A stretch of 64,000 bases of DNA from Macropodus opercularis (Eukaryota; Chordata; Actinopteri; Anabantiformes; Osphronemidae), in the NCBI GenBank assembly GCA_030770545.1, contig CM061096.1, forward strand, positions 12,133,501 to 12,197,500, written 5' to 3'. Of this stretch, positions 1-13,200 are shown piece after piece. The first letter of the stretch is position 1. The number at the start of each line of letters is the position of its first letter. The translations under genes and the position numbers were made by a program. A model generated the notes under the pieces. The model was not told where the DNA came from, searched no databases, and saw only the letters and a list, made by a program, of their open reading frames with translations.

Positions 1-3000
1 CACTATAGCCAGCAGAATTATTCTTTACATCAAAACGTCTGGTAATTTGCTTCTTAAACAGGTTAAACCAGCTGCAGTTGCCTTACAAAAAAAAATTCCT
101 TTAGAAATACACCAGCTACAAACAATAAATGTGTAAATTAGATGGGCGATTATTATACAGACATTATTTAGACATAGTTGTCATATTAGGATATAAAATC
201 AAAGCAGTTTTAATGTATCCTTCCAGCAGGTAACCACACATCTTCTAACTGGAACATCTGCCTTTATACTCCAGCATTGATGCACTGAACTGATGCACAG
301 AAAGATGGAAAGACAGACACTGGTGTCTGTATGAGAGATAGAGGAGATGCAGAGATTGTGATCGTTCCCATATGTGCGTACAGACACCTGATCTTTGTCC
401 CGGTGGGTGAATCAACATTCTCAGAGAGCGACACAGATGTGCAGCCCGTCTGTTGAATTTCAGAAGTGAAATAACTACGGGAGAAGGACAGAAGGAGATG
501 GAGAGATCTGCGTGTGTTTATACTGGGAGAGGATATTTAATAGACCCTTAAAACCATAATAGGGCAGACTGCTGACTGGTATTTTCCTATGGCTACATCT
601 TCGTCTGCTCTGTTTAACCTGACTGGTGTCATTGGAGTTATATTAATATTATCACAGCTACCCTTATTAATCCCAGCCTGGTACTTTTACTGTTTCAAGA
701 TGACTGTTTCATTTACTTATGTTGATGGAGACACCTGTGTGATTGTATTCTTTTCCCACCTGTGATGTCATTTCCACCTTACTTCTTGTGACTGATCCAG
801 TCATACAGGCAGGTGTCTGTATTATAAGTCATGAACCATTTTCGATTCTGTCTGTCCTTCTGTGTAAAATCCATCAACTTGGCTACTAAGGAAAAGCGCT
901 TGTCTTACTTTCTCATTTTCTTTCTCCTGTCTCTCCCTCCCATATGCGTTTTGCCTTGTTTTCAAAGTCGCCGTGATCGATCCTTACTCGTCTGTAAGGT
1001 TCAGCGACGAAGACTCGGGCTGTAGGTGGATGTGATTTGAGGTAAATTTACAGCTGCAGAGGAGTGATACTGTTTGGCAGCATTTCTATATACATACACA
1101 CACACAAAACCCAGATGTTGTGTCCTCTGGCTGCCCTGCGGCGTTAGTAGTTAAGCGTGCGTCTCAGACGGCTGCGTTCTGCTTCCTTAAGCTCAGGCCA
1201 GAGCTAACTGACTCAGGCAGCGTAGTGACAGTCGGAGGGATGCGGTAATAGCAAAACTATGCTCAATAAATGGGTCATAGGTTTGGGGTTTTTTTTATTG
1301 ATCCCCTAACGGGATTTGTCTTTTTGTCCCCTTCATGAAAAAATCTAAAGGCAGGATAATAGATTGATCTAGACTGAAGTTTGTCATTATGAGTAGATTT
1401 TAGATTACCGTGTGTCGTGTATTAGCCTCAGATGTACTTTTCATTTAGGTTCAGTTAGCAAACGTTAGCATGCTGCATTATGATGAGACAGTTGCTCAGC
1501 GATGGATCACCATGACTGAATATGGTGTAAAGTGATGATGCAGAATTTATACTGTTTACACTCGCATGTCACTTGAACACATTTGGAATCTCCTGCCTCC
1601 TGTCAGCCAGAAATGTGAATCAGAGCCACATGTCGCTCCTATAAAAGCAGGGCTGGTGTGAAACAGACCTTGAGGTGATTAAAATAGTCTGAGCTCAACT
1701 TGTTCCTAGTTTGGTCAGGGTGCCAGTTCTGCATTGTCTTGCCCCTGGAAGGAAATCAGGCCGTGATGCCTGTGATGAATCAGTGGCAACGAAATCTCTG
1801 CATGTGTGTTTATATCCTACTGACTTTAGCTTTTCTGCCTCCTTCCCTCGCTTTTTGTGATGTATTGCCTTTTTGGATGTCTTAGTTTACTCTGGATCTG
1901 TCCTTTGCATCTGGGCTATTACTCAACTGACTCACTTACATGAACTTATCGAGGCAAATGTGAGTTCGGTTACCTGCACGAGGGATTGCTGCGGACTGCA
2001 GGCTGAAAAATGATCCACAGTCACGACTTAAATGTTTACCCAATCCAGAACTTATTATCAACTCAGTCAGAGCTTTGGTAACGAAACGTTTAGAAATGTG
2101 TTAGCAGAGTGTTTTATCCACTAAGAGGGATTAGAAGCTATTTGGAAGCACACCAGAAGCCACAAAACATCTGTATAACACACAGATGGTGTCAGATAAA
2201 AAACTGGTATGGACAAAGATGCATCATCCTTGAGAGTGGTGCGGAGGAATTTCCTTTTAAAACTGCGTTGTGTTAGGTCTCCTCATGGCTGAAAACAATA
2301 AATTTAGTTCGAACCAGCAGTGGTCAATACGCTCACAGACATCTGCTGCTGGCGGTTGAAGTTTATAGTTTGCTCTGCTTCACTGACGAATATTGTTCCA
2401 GCGCACGAGTCTTGAATCAAGCTCTCCGTTCAGTGGAAAAGTCCAAACCTGACTATGTAAAAAAGACATTATATGTTTTTTGGGGGATAAATGTTTTAGT
2501 TGCAGGGCTACATCTGTGAGCAGGTTTATGTCAGTGCATGTGTTTAGTTGCTGAAATGAAATGACTCATCCAAAAATCGTTGCATAATTTCTACATATCT
2601 ATACCTAATCAGCAAGATAAGACGCAATCACAGCACTCTCGAGGGGAAGGGAGTGAACAAAAAATCAATTAAACAAATGCCAATTCTGTAAACTAAGCAT
2701 CACCGCCCTTATTCTACTTTGTTTTTGCTGCATCATCATCATTATGTAAGCAGTGATCTAATGTCTATGCCAGAACAAGAAGCATTATTCATCTCGCACT
2801 GTAGATTCGTGAAGGGCCCGGCTGATTCCTTGCTCCTGTAACCTAGCTTTAGTTCTCGCCACGTGTTTTTAATTGTTTTTCGTCTGCAGTAAGTTCATAA
2901 TGAGACGACGCATTCGGGCTTAGAGAATAAGCTTCTGTCTTCATGTCACGCGCGACATCGAGCCTGCTCCACGGGGATAGTGAGCCAATAAAAATGACAG

Positions 3001-3896
3001 CAGTAATCTGGGGAGACACTGCATAGGCTTAAGGGGCTTGTGGCCCCTTTTCAGTGGAAACCTCATCGTTGACCTCCAAGCATTATGGGACAGCTTAATG
3101 TAAGTCTGGTATTTAGTGCACCAGATAAACCAGATGTGACAAGGATGCTCCCCAACCGACTGGAGCTGCAAGACTGTACATATACTGTATTTGGAAACTG
3201 ACAGATAAGCTCAAAATAGAACGATGGTTTCTAGAGGGTTATTCAACAGCATTCAAGCGCTAAATTAAATACACAGACCTCTGTGTAATCACCTCCTTCC
3301 ACTTGCCTCTTGTTATTCTTCAGCTGGTTGTTTTTTGCAAACATGCACATTCTCTCATTTCAACACTTGCAGTTGTTTTTAGTCTTTTTCCTTCGACAAC
3401 GTGTGGCATGTATTTGTAGACCACCTATGTGGCCCCGGCTTACGATGCTGTTTTGCCACATCTTCCCCATGGAAACAGGTTAACAACATCTCAGTAGCAC
3501 ACGCACATGCAGATGTCACATGTCTGTAATGCAATCTGCACTTGGGGCACAATTCACCTTGTCTCTTACATAAACAATAACAAGTGCTCCTTTCATGGGA
3601 CAAGTCCTGTTCTGTCCAACCACAGAGATCTGTCAGGCACCTGGGAATAGTCCTGTCTTTCTGCCTTCCTCCCCGTGTTTTTTTTCTCCTTCTTCCTTGC
3701 AAACCATTCACTCACCACCCCACCCATTATCTTTAACTAGACCCCAAGCTCTGGTTCAAATTCAGGGTTCACCATACAGGTGTTGAGTCAAATAATTGGT
3801 ATCCGTCATCAGTCAGCATAGTCAGCTGTGTATAGTTTTTGTTGTTGTGATGCTGTTGGATGTCTGAGTGGAAATTGTGCATCGTTTCTCCTTTAG
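1..3896. other. coro7 intron, upstream part
   Basis: No exon found. The missing 5' coro7 exons must lie before base 1, because the first recognisable coding exon (3897) starts well inside propeller 1. The short open frames here have no recognisable similarity. The stretch holds one likely repeat fragment (about 1287-1325) and a short CA-rich tract near 1082-1105. Confidence 0.75.
1287..1325. repeat. Fragment resembling a common teleost interspersed repeat tail
   Basis: A T-run followed by TTTATTGATCCC and, after five bases, GGGATTTGTC. The block at 40064-40092 has the same layout (TTTATTTATCCC, then GGGGAAATTC). Motifs of the type TTTATTGATCCC...GGGGAAATTC are very common in fish genomes as ends of interspersed elements. 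I do not assign a family. Confidence 0.4.
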
Positions 3897-4202
3897 AGTG
3901 CCAAGTGTCTTCAGAACAACAAGGATTCTCGCATTCTGTGGACCAAAGAAGACTTTTTACTGACCAGCGGCTTTGACACGGTGAGAAACTATGACAATCT
4001 GGCTCGCGATGACAGTGCAACACACACCAATAACACTGATTTGATTCCAGTTCACTCTGAGGGTACAGATGCCCAGCGTGTCCGCCCCTGTTTACGTTTG
4101 TTTGTTTTATTGTGTGTAGATGCGCAGTCGGGAGGTGAAGCTCTGGGACAGCAGGAAGCTGAGCTCTTCGGTCAGCTCTCTGTCACTTGGCACTTCCAAC
4201 GG
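3897..4202 (+). CDS. coro7: coro7 exons of propeller 1 (GFDT / MRSREVKLWD blade)
   Basis: Two exons, 3897-3980 and 4120-4202, encode a WD-repeat blade with the coronin pattern KDSRILW, LLTSGFDT and MRSREVKLWDSRKLSSS. The first follows a ctttag acceptor and ends at ACG|gtgaga in phase 0. The second follows tgtgtag and ends at GG|gtgagt in phase 2. Its leftover GG joins the G that opens the exon at 52586 to make a glycine codon. That fixes the 48 kb intron as one intron rather than a missing stretch of exons. A second possible acceptor AG two bases on (3897-3898) would break the frame and is unlikely. Confidence 0.93.
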
Positions 4203-7200
4203 GTGAGTACTGCATCTGTGTGCAGCCACTGCTCCCCCACGACCAAATGTCTCAGTCAATGCACTCGCAACTTTTGATGTTGGTTAAGAGTGAGAGGGAT
4301 TGTTACAGCACAGAGTGTGACTGTGTGTGGTTTGATACATGGAGGGCTACTGCACACTGTAAAGGTTCCTTTTGACGCGGTGTCCGGACGAGCATGCAGA
4401 CCTCCCAGACTACGACAGCGTCTCTTCACATTCTTGTCATTTCCCTGTTCGGAGTGGAGCCACACACAGAGAGTCCCTGTGTGTGTCTGCGTGTGCTCCG
4501 CGTCTTCCTGTCCATAACTAGTGTGAAGGGTCAGGCAACAGCAGTCGACACGTTGACACGTCTGCCTAGAGTTCATCACTTGTCATTTCTGCTCCCGATC
4601 TCCTACAGTTGCTGTGTTTGTTTTTCCAAACACAGCTGCTGAGGACGGGAGGAGCACGAGAGCGTGGCTGGGTCTGCAGAGAGGAGAGGAATGAAAGAGG
4701 GAAAGAAGAAAGGGAGTAGAGGGGGTGTGTGGGAGTGATGGTGACTTTGTCAGGTCCAGCTCTTGCATTTCGGTGTTGTTATGAACAGGTTGGCAAGCCA
4801 ACTCTAAACTACTCTAACCCGGATTCTGTCAGCTCATACAACACGTTTAAGTGGATTAGAGCCATTTGTTATATTTATTATTGCTTTACTTACTAAATGG
4901 GAAGTAGCAGCAGAGAGCACTGATAAAGAGAAATGTGCTTCTTCTGCTTCCACTATTGCAGCACATGTTCCACGTCTGCTCTTTGTGCCCCTTGTGCGGT
5001 TTCAGAGAGAACTAGAAAGTGTGAAGATGCACTTTCATTTCAGTCCTACAAGTTCTGAGCACCAGAACAAAGTGGCGGGATCAGTGTTTTTTCCTTCCAT
5101 ATGGAAATTATGTGCGCTAATAACATGTTTAGAAGTTGTCACAGCAGGGTCTCCAATAACAACCTCTGCTCTAACGCCTCTCTGCCCTTGTGCTCGCCAC
5201 TCATCTCCAGTTCCTCCACTTCCTCTTTCATTTGAGTGAGACATATGATGACATATGATAGACTCTGTGGCCCTTCAGAATCCATTGCATTGTGTGGTGT
5301 TAGTATACATTTCATGGACATGGAAAATATCTGATGCCACCGTTGCTGTCTTTTTACTTCGTATTGCCAAGATAAATGTTTTGTTTGTGATACTCATACT
5401 GGATGTTTGGAAAATCCCCACAAAGCATCTTTTTAAATGGCCCATCGAGAACGTGGCATCTGCTGAAAGCCACAGATGAGAGTGTGAATTAGTTAATTTT
5501 ATTGAGGTTTGTCTCCCTTGTGTCTCTACTTGTAGACAGAGGAATGTTTAAGTTTGCTCAGAGTCTGTAGCAGCTGTTTTGTGATGACGGTGTAAGTCTA
5601 ACAGAATGTACCACTAGTGTGAGGATTTGTGGAATTGTCCGGCTCATGTGCGGCCAAGCTGTTACACATGCCTAATGCTTTCTCACCCAGCCAGTGTCTG
5701 GTTTCTGAGTCTGTCCACCTTTTTTCATTCAACAGAAGAGCTCGCCTTGTATTTGTTAAACACATTTCAGTAGCTTTGACTTTGTGGAAATACCCTTTTT
5801 GCAATAATAATCTGATATCATTTCACCAATGTTGTCATGGGATGTGATGTGATGTGTGTTGTGTCAGAGTGCTATCACTCCCAAGGCCACATCCACTCCA
5901 GAGGATGCAGACCAGCACAGATATTAAACAGGTAGACGATTAAATGATGCTTGAGACCTTGTCCTTTTACTGACATTCTTTCTTCACCACTTTCTTCCAG
6001 TTCTCACATCTTTTTTGTCTTGATATTTCTTCTGCCATCAGAGCAGATATGACCCTATGACCCATATTTTTAGTAATAGTCAGGTTCAGTATGTTCTTTA
6101 CTGAACTGATCAGACAGATCTTAAGTACAACTTAATCAGTATCTCATTGTGTAATGTGTAATAAAAATGAAAAGAAAATCAAACTTCCATTCTCTCTGTC
6201 GTTGATAGGTTTGACCACGACCAGCTAAAGAAAGCATCTATAGACATATAGGCATCATTTTAGGCCTGAGGTGCTCATGATACACTTATACATATACATA
6301 CATACATATTTTCTTATGTCTTGTCTGTTTTGAATGTAAAGGGCCACATTAAACTGTGGTAGGAATGTATTTGGAGCAGTGTGCTGGCTGGCTTTTAGCT
6401 GTGCTGGTCCACAACTTTCAGTAGGACTTCGTTTTCTTTGGAGTGCTGCGATATAAAGAGGTCCGTGAGCAATTTAAAATTGGGCTGTGGGTGGAATATA
6501 ACTTGGGTAGAGAGTAATGTACGGAAAAAGTTTATTTTTTGGTGGGGATTGGAAAGAACACTGAGATATTGTGGGATGGAAGGTGACGAGTCTGAGAGGG
6601 GTGTTTTTAACTACAGTATGTAAAGGCAGCAGTAACGAGCTGTTTTCCATACAAGCAGCTGATATGAATTCTGGAAAACAGCATGGATCTCTGTGTACCA
6701 CTCTCTTCCTGATGCCGTTTGTTCCATAAACCAGAAAACCAGGAGTAATGAGTTTAATTGGGCCTTTAAGCCAGCGATCTTTACTACACAACCGGGGCGT
6801 CGTGTGAGAGAATGCGTGAGACTCCTCCCGTTCAAAGTACTGATGATGCTCGTTGCTTGTAGTAACTTATTATGGTGTCATAAAGCTGACTGCATGACAA
6901 AGCTGGAACTTCCAGGGAGAACACTGGCTTTAACCCTAAACCCTGTAATTGTCCTCAGTCACTACCAATGTTCTACTGCACTCAAGCACATGAACTACTA
7001 CAAGGGAACACATGTACGCATTTACGCCAGGCATCTTGTATTACTCCTCATCTTGGCGCACCTCTCCTGCCCGTCTTTCTTCTGGAATGAGGCTGATTAA
7101 AACGGATCACTCTGACCTGGAGCGCACCTCCATCCAGCCTGTCGATTGGAGAAGACATAAACCATGTCCCTGGAGAGTTGACCCCACTGTTTACCCAACT

Positions 7201-10200
7201 CAGTCACGGGTTATGCAAAGAACTCGCCCTCTGAGCCAAGCAACGCTGACAGACTGGGGCTGTTAGCTGACTGAAGTGTTCGTGGTGGAGGGATGGGAGT
7301 GGGGCGGACCCCAGGTGTGATGCACATACGCACACTCGCAGTTGACGCGCCACAATCTATTTATGTGTGTTATTTCTAGCAGGGTCGTGCCTGAGAGCAG
7401 GGCCCGGCCATTGGGTGTAATTGGGCTAAACTCCCTTTAATCAGATGGATTGAGAAGAGGCCTGTGTCCCAGAAGGGAGCCAGCCTTTTGCAGAACAGTC
7501 CCCCCTTTCTCCCACCCCAGAACAGGCCATCTAAAATCAGTCCCAGATGAAGGCTTTCCTGTGGGGATTAGGTGCAGCTGGAGCACTTTTTACCAAACCA
7601 AACCCCAAACAAAAAAATTAAAATGCCACAGAATCTCTGAACAACAATTGGATGTCGTCTGTTTCTCCAAGTTCACTCTTCAAAACTAAATGGAGCATTG
7701 TTTTGGTCCAGTTAAAAAAGAAGAGGGGAATGCAAAGGTATAAGCCCGACTCGATCCTCGGGGTAAGGTTCAGCTGCTGCTCGCCTTCGCCGTGGCCTTG
7801 TGGAGTGGTGTAGGGTAAAGATGTGACCGCACACGCTCTCTCAAAGAACCTGAAGTCTGCTTTCTGACAGCTGAAACGTGGTGTCTGAAATCTGTTAGTC
7901 ATTTGGGGTTTCAGTTTGAGATTCAGTGGAGGGGGGAGCTTGACCATGAAGGGAGGATGAAAAGCAAGAGGAGGACACAGGTCTGATCTCCCTTCTCTGT
8001 TATTTTTTGTAGATAGTGTCGTTCAGCTTTTATTAACTTTTTGTGGAAGCACATGTGTGATTTCTCCTACTGAAGATCACCTAATGAAAGACCTCCTCAT
8101 GATAAACTACTAGCCAGTTAAAAAGACAGCGTTCTTTTACCTCTCCTTCCTGTATTTGCGTTACTATTTGTTTCTCTGCTCTTTCACTTTTCTTTCTCGT
8201 CTCAGATACAGTAGACGTGAGGACATAGGTTTTTGAAGATGCAGTACTGGGGTCTGGGATTGTAATTATATATATATTTTTACAGCAAAGCCTAATGGAG
8301 CTTTGCAGAACTGGTAAAAACACATGGAAGTATGTGGCGTGTTTGGCAGGGAACATTTAATATAATTCACAGAGGGTTTTGATTTCATCCCGCAGGTATG
8401 CGCTTAGCACTCCAGGGATCAGAAGGACTCTTTCTGTGTGAAGGAAAAATATGAAAAAGCTTCTCTCGCCTGCCTCCAGCTACCTCCTTACTCTTTGTCT
8501 TTTCACCATTACCCCACGTTATTTTCTCCTACAGTTTGGTTTAATTTCATGCTGACTGAAGTGGAGAAAATTTGTTGAAGCGCGCTGGTCTGTGTTACGT
8601 GGCAGTGGTGAATACCTCAGTGCTGTTTAGTAAACTACATGAATGACTGAAAACTGGAAAACCAATTCTGGGACGGTGTCAGAATTCACTTTCCGTTCTA
8701 TGGCAGAATAGTTGCACTTGTAGCTTCTTCAACATCTGGATATTTTTCTCTTTTTATTAAAAGGGCTCTGGCAATAGCATCTGGGATCTTTGCCTTACCG
8801 AAGGCTCCACGCTAGTTCCCAACTGCATTTCATCACTTTTCTCTCAGCTCTGTGGGGTAGATGTTCAGTAGCTGATTGTCCGATAGAGATGTGAGGAGGC
8901 TGGGTTGGCAGAGGACTCAGGGCTAAAGTGGAACCAGCACAACACATGGATGCAATGCAAGGGAATGAACAAATGCACTACTATTAAGTGTCAGTGCACG
9001 GGGTAAATATTTGTGGAGTAGCCACAATGGCAGGTTCATCAAGGTTTTCCAGAGGAGGTTGTGTAAAGGTTTAGAAGGCTGGCTTAACGCAGTACTTCCA
9101 TGGATTCTGTCTAACGCATGCTTGTGTTTCTAAGACTTGTGATTGTCCCTTTTGCGAGAGTCGTTTTTAAGTCCCGCCTTACTCCTGGACGTCAGTCACC
9201 TTTTGGACGCCAGCCACCGCTCTGTGCTGTAGGGAGAACAATCTGAGTGATGGAGAGAAGTGTGTTTCCCATTAGTATGTGGTTTCCTGTAGCCTGCACT
9301 CCACCCACCCCTGCCCTACAGCCTCGTCTCTGCTGCTGCCTCTGGGTCTGCTGCAGACTGGCAGCATGTCACAGCACACCTGACAATTAACAATGAAAGT
9401 ACAGAATCAGAATAAACTCATGTACATAATTCCTGTTGCATTGGCTGCATGTTAAAGAGCAACATCATGAACATTGTTCTACCAAGATCCTTATTGTACT
9501 TTTTGTTCCTCTTGTGGTTCTAGTGCTGATGTCACATTTGCGGCAGGTAAAACCGTTGGTTAAATCGTAGATATGTTGATGCATTAATGGTGAAACTGAA
9601 CACACCTGCTCAAACAACATTTTGTCGGCCAGTTATCCTGCCAGGTCTGGGAATTCACTATATCTGAAGCTAAAACTACAACAACATAGTCATTGTTTCA
9701 TGACAAATTCAACCAAATAACAATGGCCACTGTCCAAGCACTCACAGCCAATCATTACTGCCAAAGCTGAACTCATAGTATGTCAGCCAGCCTTTCCTGT
9801 GTGTCAGTGATCTGTGCAATATCAGCACAACACTCATCCACATCTGGTAGTACAGTTGTTCCAGCCCAAGTCTTTTTTTAAAAGCGCGTTGAAGTGAGCA
9901 GACTTTTCCTATCATTTAATAGAACGAACAGGCTAGGTGGATTGTCTGCTCATTGTATTCTCTTTTATGATCATGTTTCCATGATAGAAACCAGTAATCC
10001 TGGACCTGTCATTGGTAGGCCTGATGTCTGAAAAGGAAACTCAAGGAAACAGAAGGAAATAATTAATTGGAGAGGCTCCCTCATTGGTTGAGGGAAGGGA
10101 GTCACATGACCTGCCTTAGATGCCACTTCTCATATGGGCCCCATTTGCTGACCCACGCTGAGGAAACGCGTCATTGTCAGATGGGAGAAATCTGACTCGC

Positions 10201-13200
10201 TCTGCTTAATCGAGAAAGTGAGTGAGGCGTGATGCTGCTCACAATCTGTTTGTCTGGTCTGACTTCGTAAGTGGTGACTGTACACCTACGTGCACACAAG
10301 TCCTGTCTGCGCACAGTCCGTGCACCTTCCTGTTTAAGCACTAGAGGAAAAGACCAGGACTGAAAGGACTCAGTGGCATCACCGCCTTTCAGGACGCACT
10401 GGTCTCTATGGAAATGTTATGACAACATAAGTTGCTCTGCACCTGCACAAACCCCCTGTTTTTCTACCCAAGGTTATGTGCATTCACATCTGTGCAAGTT
10501 CACTTGGCCTAAGCAGATTAAAAAATGTAATTAAAATGTAATTGGTGGGCGAGTTGAGGAGCTGGTAGTAGCCAGGAAATAATTTCTTCATTGTGCAAGG
10601 AAGCTGAAGGGGGAGAAGAGAATGGAAGGTGGGGGACTCTCAGGGGGGTGGACTATTTGGTCTTTACCCTCTGTGCTCTTAAAGAAAGCTCTGTGGACTT
10701 TCCTACTTCCAACTCTGTGAAAGTCCTCCATATGTGGTCAGCTGACATTATTTCAGTAAGGTCAATTAGTCAGCCAGCTATTGTATGAGTGCTTTAGATG
10801 TAGAGGTCTGGAAAGAGCCATCTTTTGTGCAGGACTGTTTCCTCTGGCAACAAAAGATGATGAGGGAAGCAGATTTCACATGACTTTCGTGGGTGTTAAA
10901 TACTGATGTTAGGGTGAAAATAGAGCAGCTAGTATGACCACAGTCGCTGGTGCAAACAAACAGACCTACAAAGTGGTTGGCTGTGGGGTGCCGTCTTTCA
11001 TGAAATCTGAAGATTGTCTCCCATAGCTTCCCCGGCGGTGCTTCCTGTCCTGTTCGTTTTGTCCACTGAATTGTTTGTGTGTCTGGACACAGGGCATGAG
11101 GGATTCTGCAATGCCATTAAGCCCAGGATAGGGGCACTCACCCAGTGCACTTTGCGCGCGTGCGTGTGTGCGTGTGCGCGTGCATTGAGGGTGTGTCAGC
11201 CACAGGTGTCTTTCACACAGCCACCCATCCATGAACTAGAGGGGCGCCATTCCTACCAACAAGCCAGCTCTGTCCCTCACACACATGCAGCGCTGTCACA
11301 CACACACACACACACACACACGCCTAAACGCATCTGCGATTTCTGCGCTTTTTTCATCACATGCAGACCCTAACTAAACAGCATTCATCAGCACTCAGCA
11401 GGATGGGACAGTGCGTGTGACGTAGATTTAGTCATCCATGTCTTTCTTTAGTCGTGCGTTCAAGCGCAGCAAAGGTGATAACAGTAACAAGGTAGTACAC
11501 ATGAAACAAGGAGGATGAATCCTGCTTCTTTGTTTTCCCTACATGTAGTTGTTGAGTTTACCTTTGGGCTGGCCTGTCACTACAGTCAGGCGTGAGACTG
11601 GTTGTTGCTCTCCTATGGATTGAACCTGAGTTATGACTAAAGTCTGAGAAAATATCATCTCGCCTCGTTCGTTCGTTCGTTTCTTTTTTCCAGACCAGGG
11701 GCAAATACTGAAAAACAGACATTGTAAAGCTGCTGTGCTCGCCCAGTTCCATACCCACATGATTACTGTGGGTACAAAACTGCTGTTGTCCTGCTGTTTT
11801 CCTTTGCAGTGCATTTCTATATATGCCAGCTGTGTGAACTGGGTCCTGGAGCGAGGGTGAAAGAGCAACTCCTTCTCAAAGCACCTTAGGCAAACATGTT
11901 TAAAGAAGCGGAGGCCCAAAGGCAGAGACGCGTTTAAAGGCTCCTTGTTCCTCAGAGGCCAATGGGACAAAAGTAGGCAAGCTGCTGGGCTTTTTAGTCT
12001 GACCTGCCTGTCGGTGCTGTTTTAGCGGAGCAGTCCTTTCATTAGCGCTGGAAAGAAAGGCACGACGGACGAATGATGACAGAAGCTTGAACACACGTGC
12101 GCTGGTATTATTCTCAACTGTGCCCCACACATCCTGGCCATCATAGTCCATGCACGGGCCACTGGTGGACTCAAACGTGTGAGCTGCCTTGCTAAGTGCC
12201 CATATGCAGTGAATAACCACATACTGTCTCTTTGAACGGAGTGATGATGAGAGGAGTATGTTTATATCTGCTCTTATTCTGGTGTAGTGTCTCCAACTTT
12301 ACATTTTTACTCCCACGCCAGCATTTCAACGTGACTGCTGTCATATGTCAGGAAGTCATACAAACTAATAGTCTAGAAAAGAATTTCACCTTTGCCATTG
12401 TTCAAATTTTTGTCCTCCCTCAACATCTCTCTGTGTTTGGACCATAACAAAGGAAGACACGCGAAGCATCAATACTGGAACAGAGCGCAACTGCCTGCTA
12501 ACCACATGCTGCAGCAAACCAAGGTTGTTAAAAGACGTGCAGCCTTGGAATAGCACACAGGAGCATCTCCAAAACCTCAAATCCACAGCGATTGGAGTCG
12601 GTCCCATGAAAATAGATAAGGATGAGATGCCTGGAGAGACAGACAAACTAACAGAGACGGGCATGAATTTAAGAGATGAAGAAACTAAATTCTGTTTTGG
12701 CTGCAGAGATGGATTTGGCACCAAATACTCTGCTCGTGACCTTTAGCGGGTTTGTGTAAATTATATCCCTTACGATTGGAAAATATTTTGTGGTTGAACT
12801 GGAGAGACCCCCTCCTCCTCGTCTCTTCATCTCTGTCTGCTGTCGTTTACTGTTTTGCAGGACTGCTCCATCCATCTTTCAGACCGACCTCTATGTATTC
12901 CCTCTTATCTTGCTCTCAACATTCATTCTTGTGTTTATGAAGTTATTTTAGTTCTCAGTTTGTCCATTCATCACCTCCCCTTCCTTCATCCTGATGCAGT
13001 GCCTTGATTTCAGCCTCCTCCATCTGGTCTCTTGCTTCATCCCCACAGTTATGCTGATTTCTGCTGTGCCTGGAGGACACGTTTAGATTGTGGTCGCTTG
13101 GGAACTGATGGCTCCATTAGTTGGGGGGTCTGGTGAATCGCTACCTTCTCTTGGCCACAGTGGGCTTGATAAAGACTGATGCAGAGTTTCCACTGGGGTG

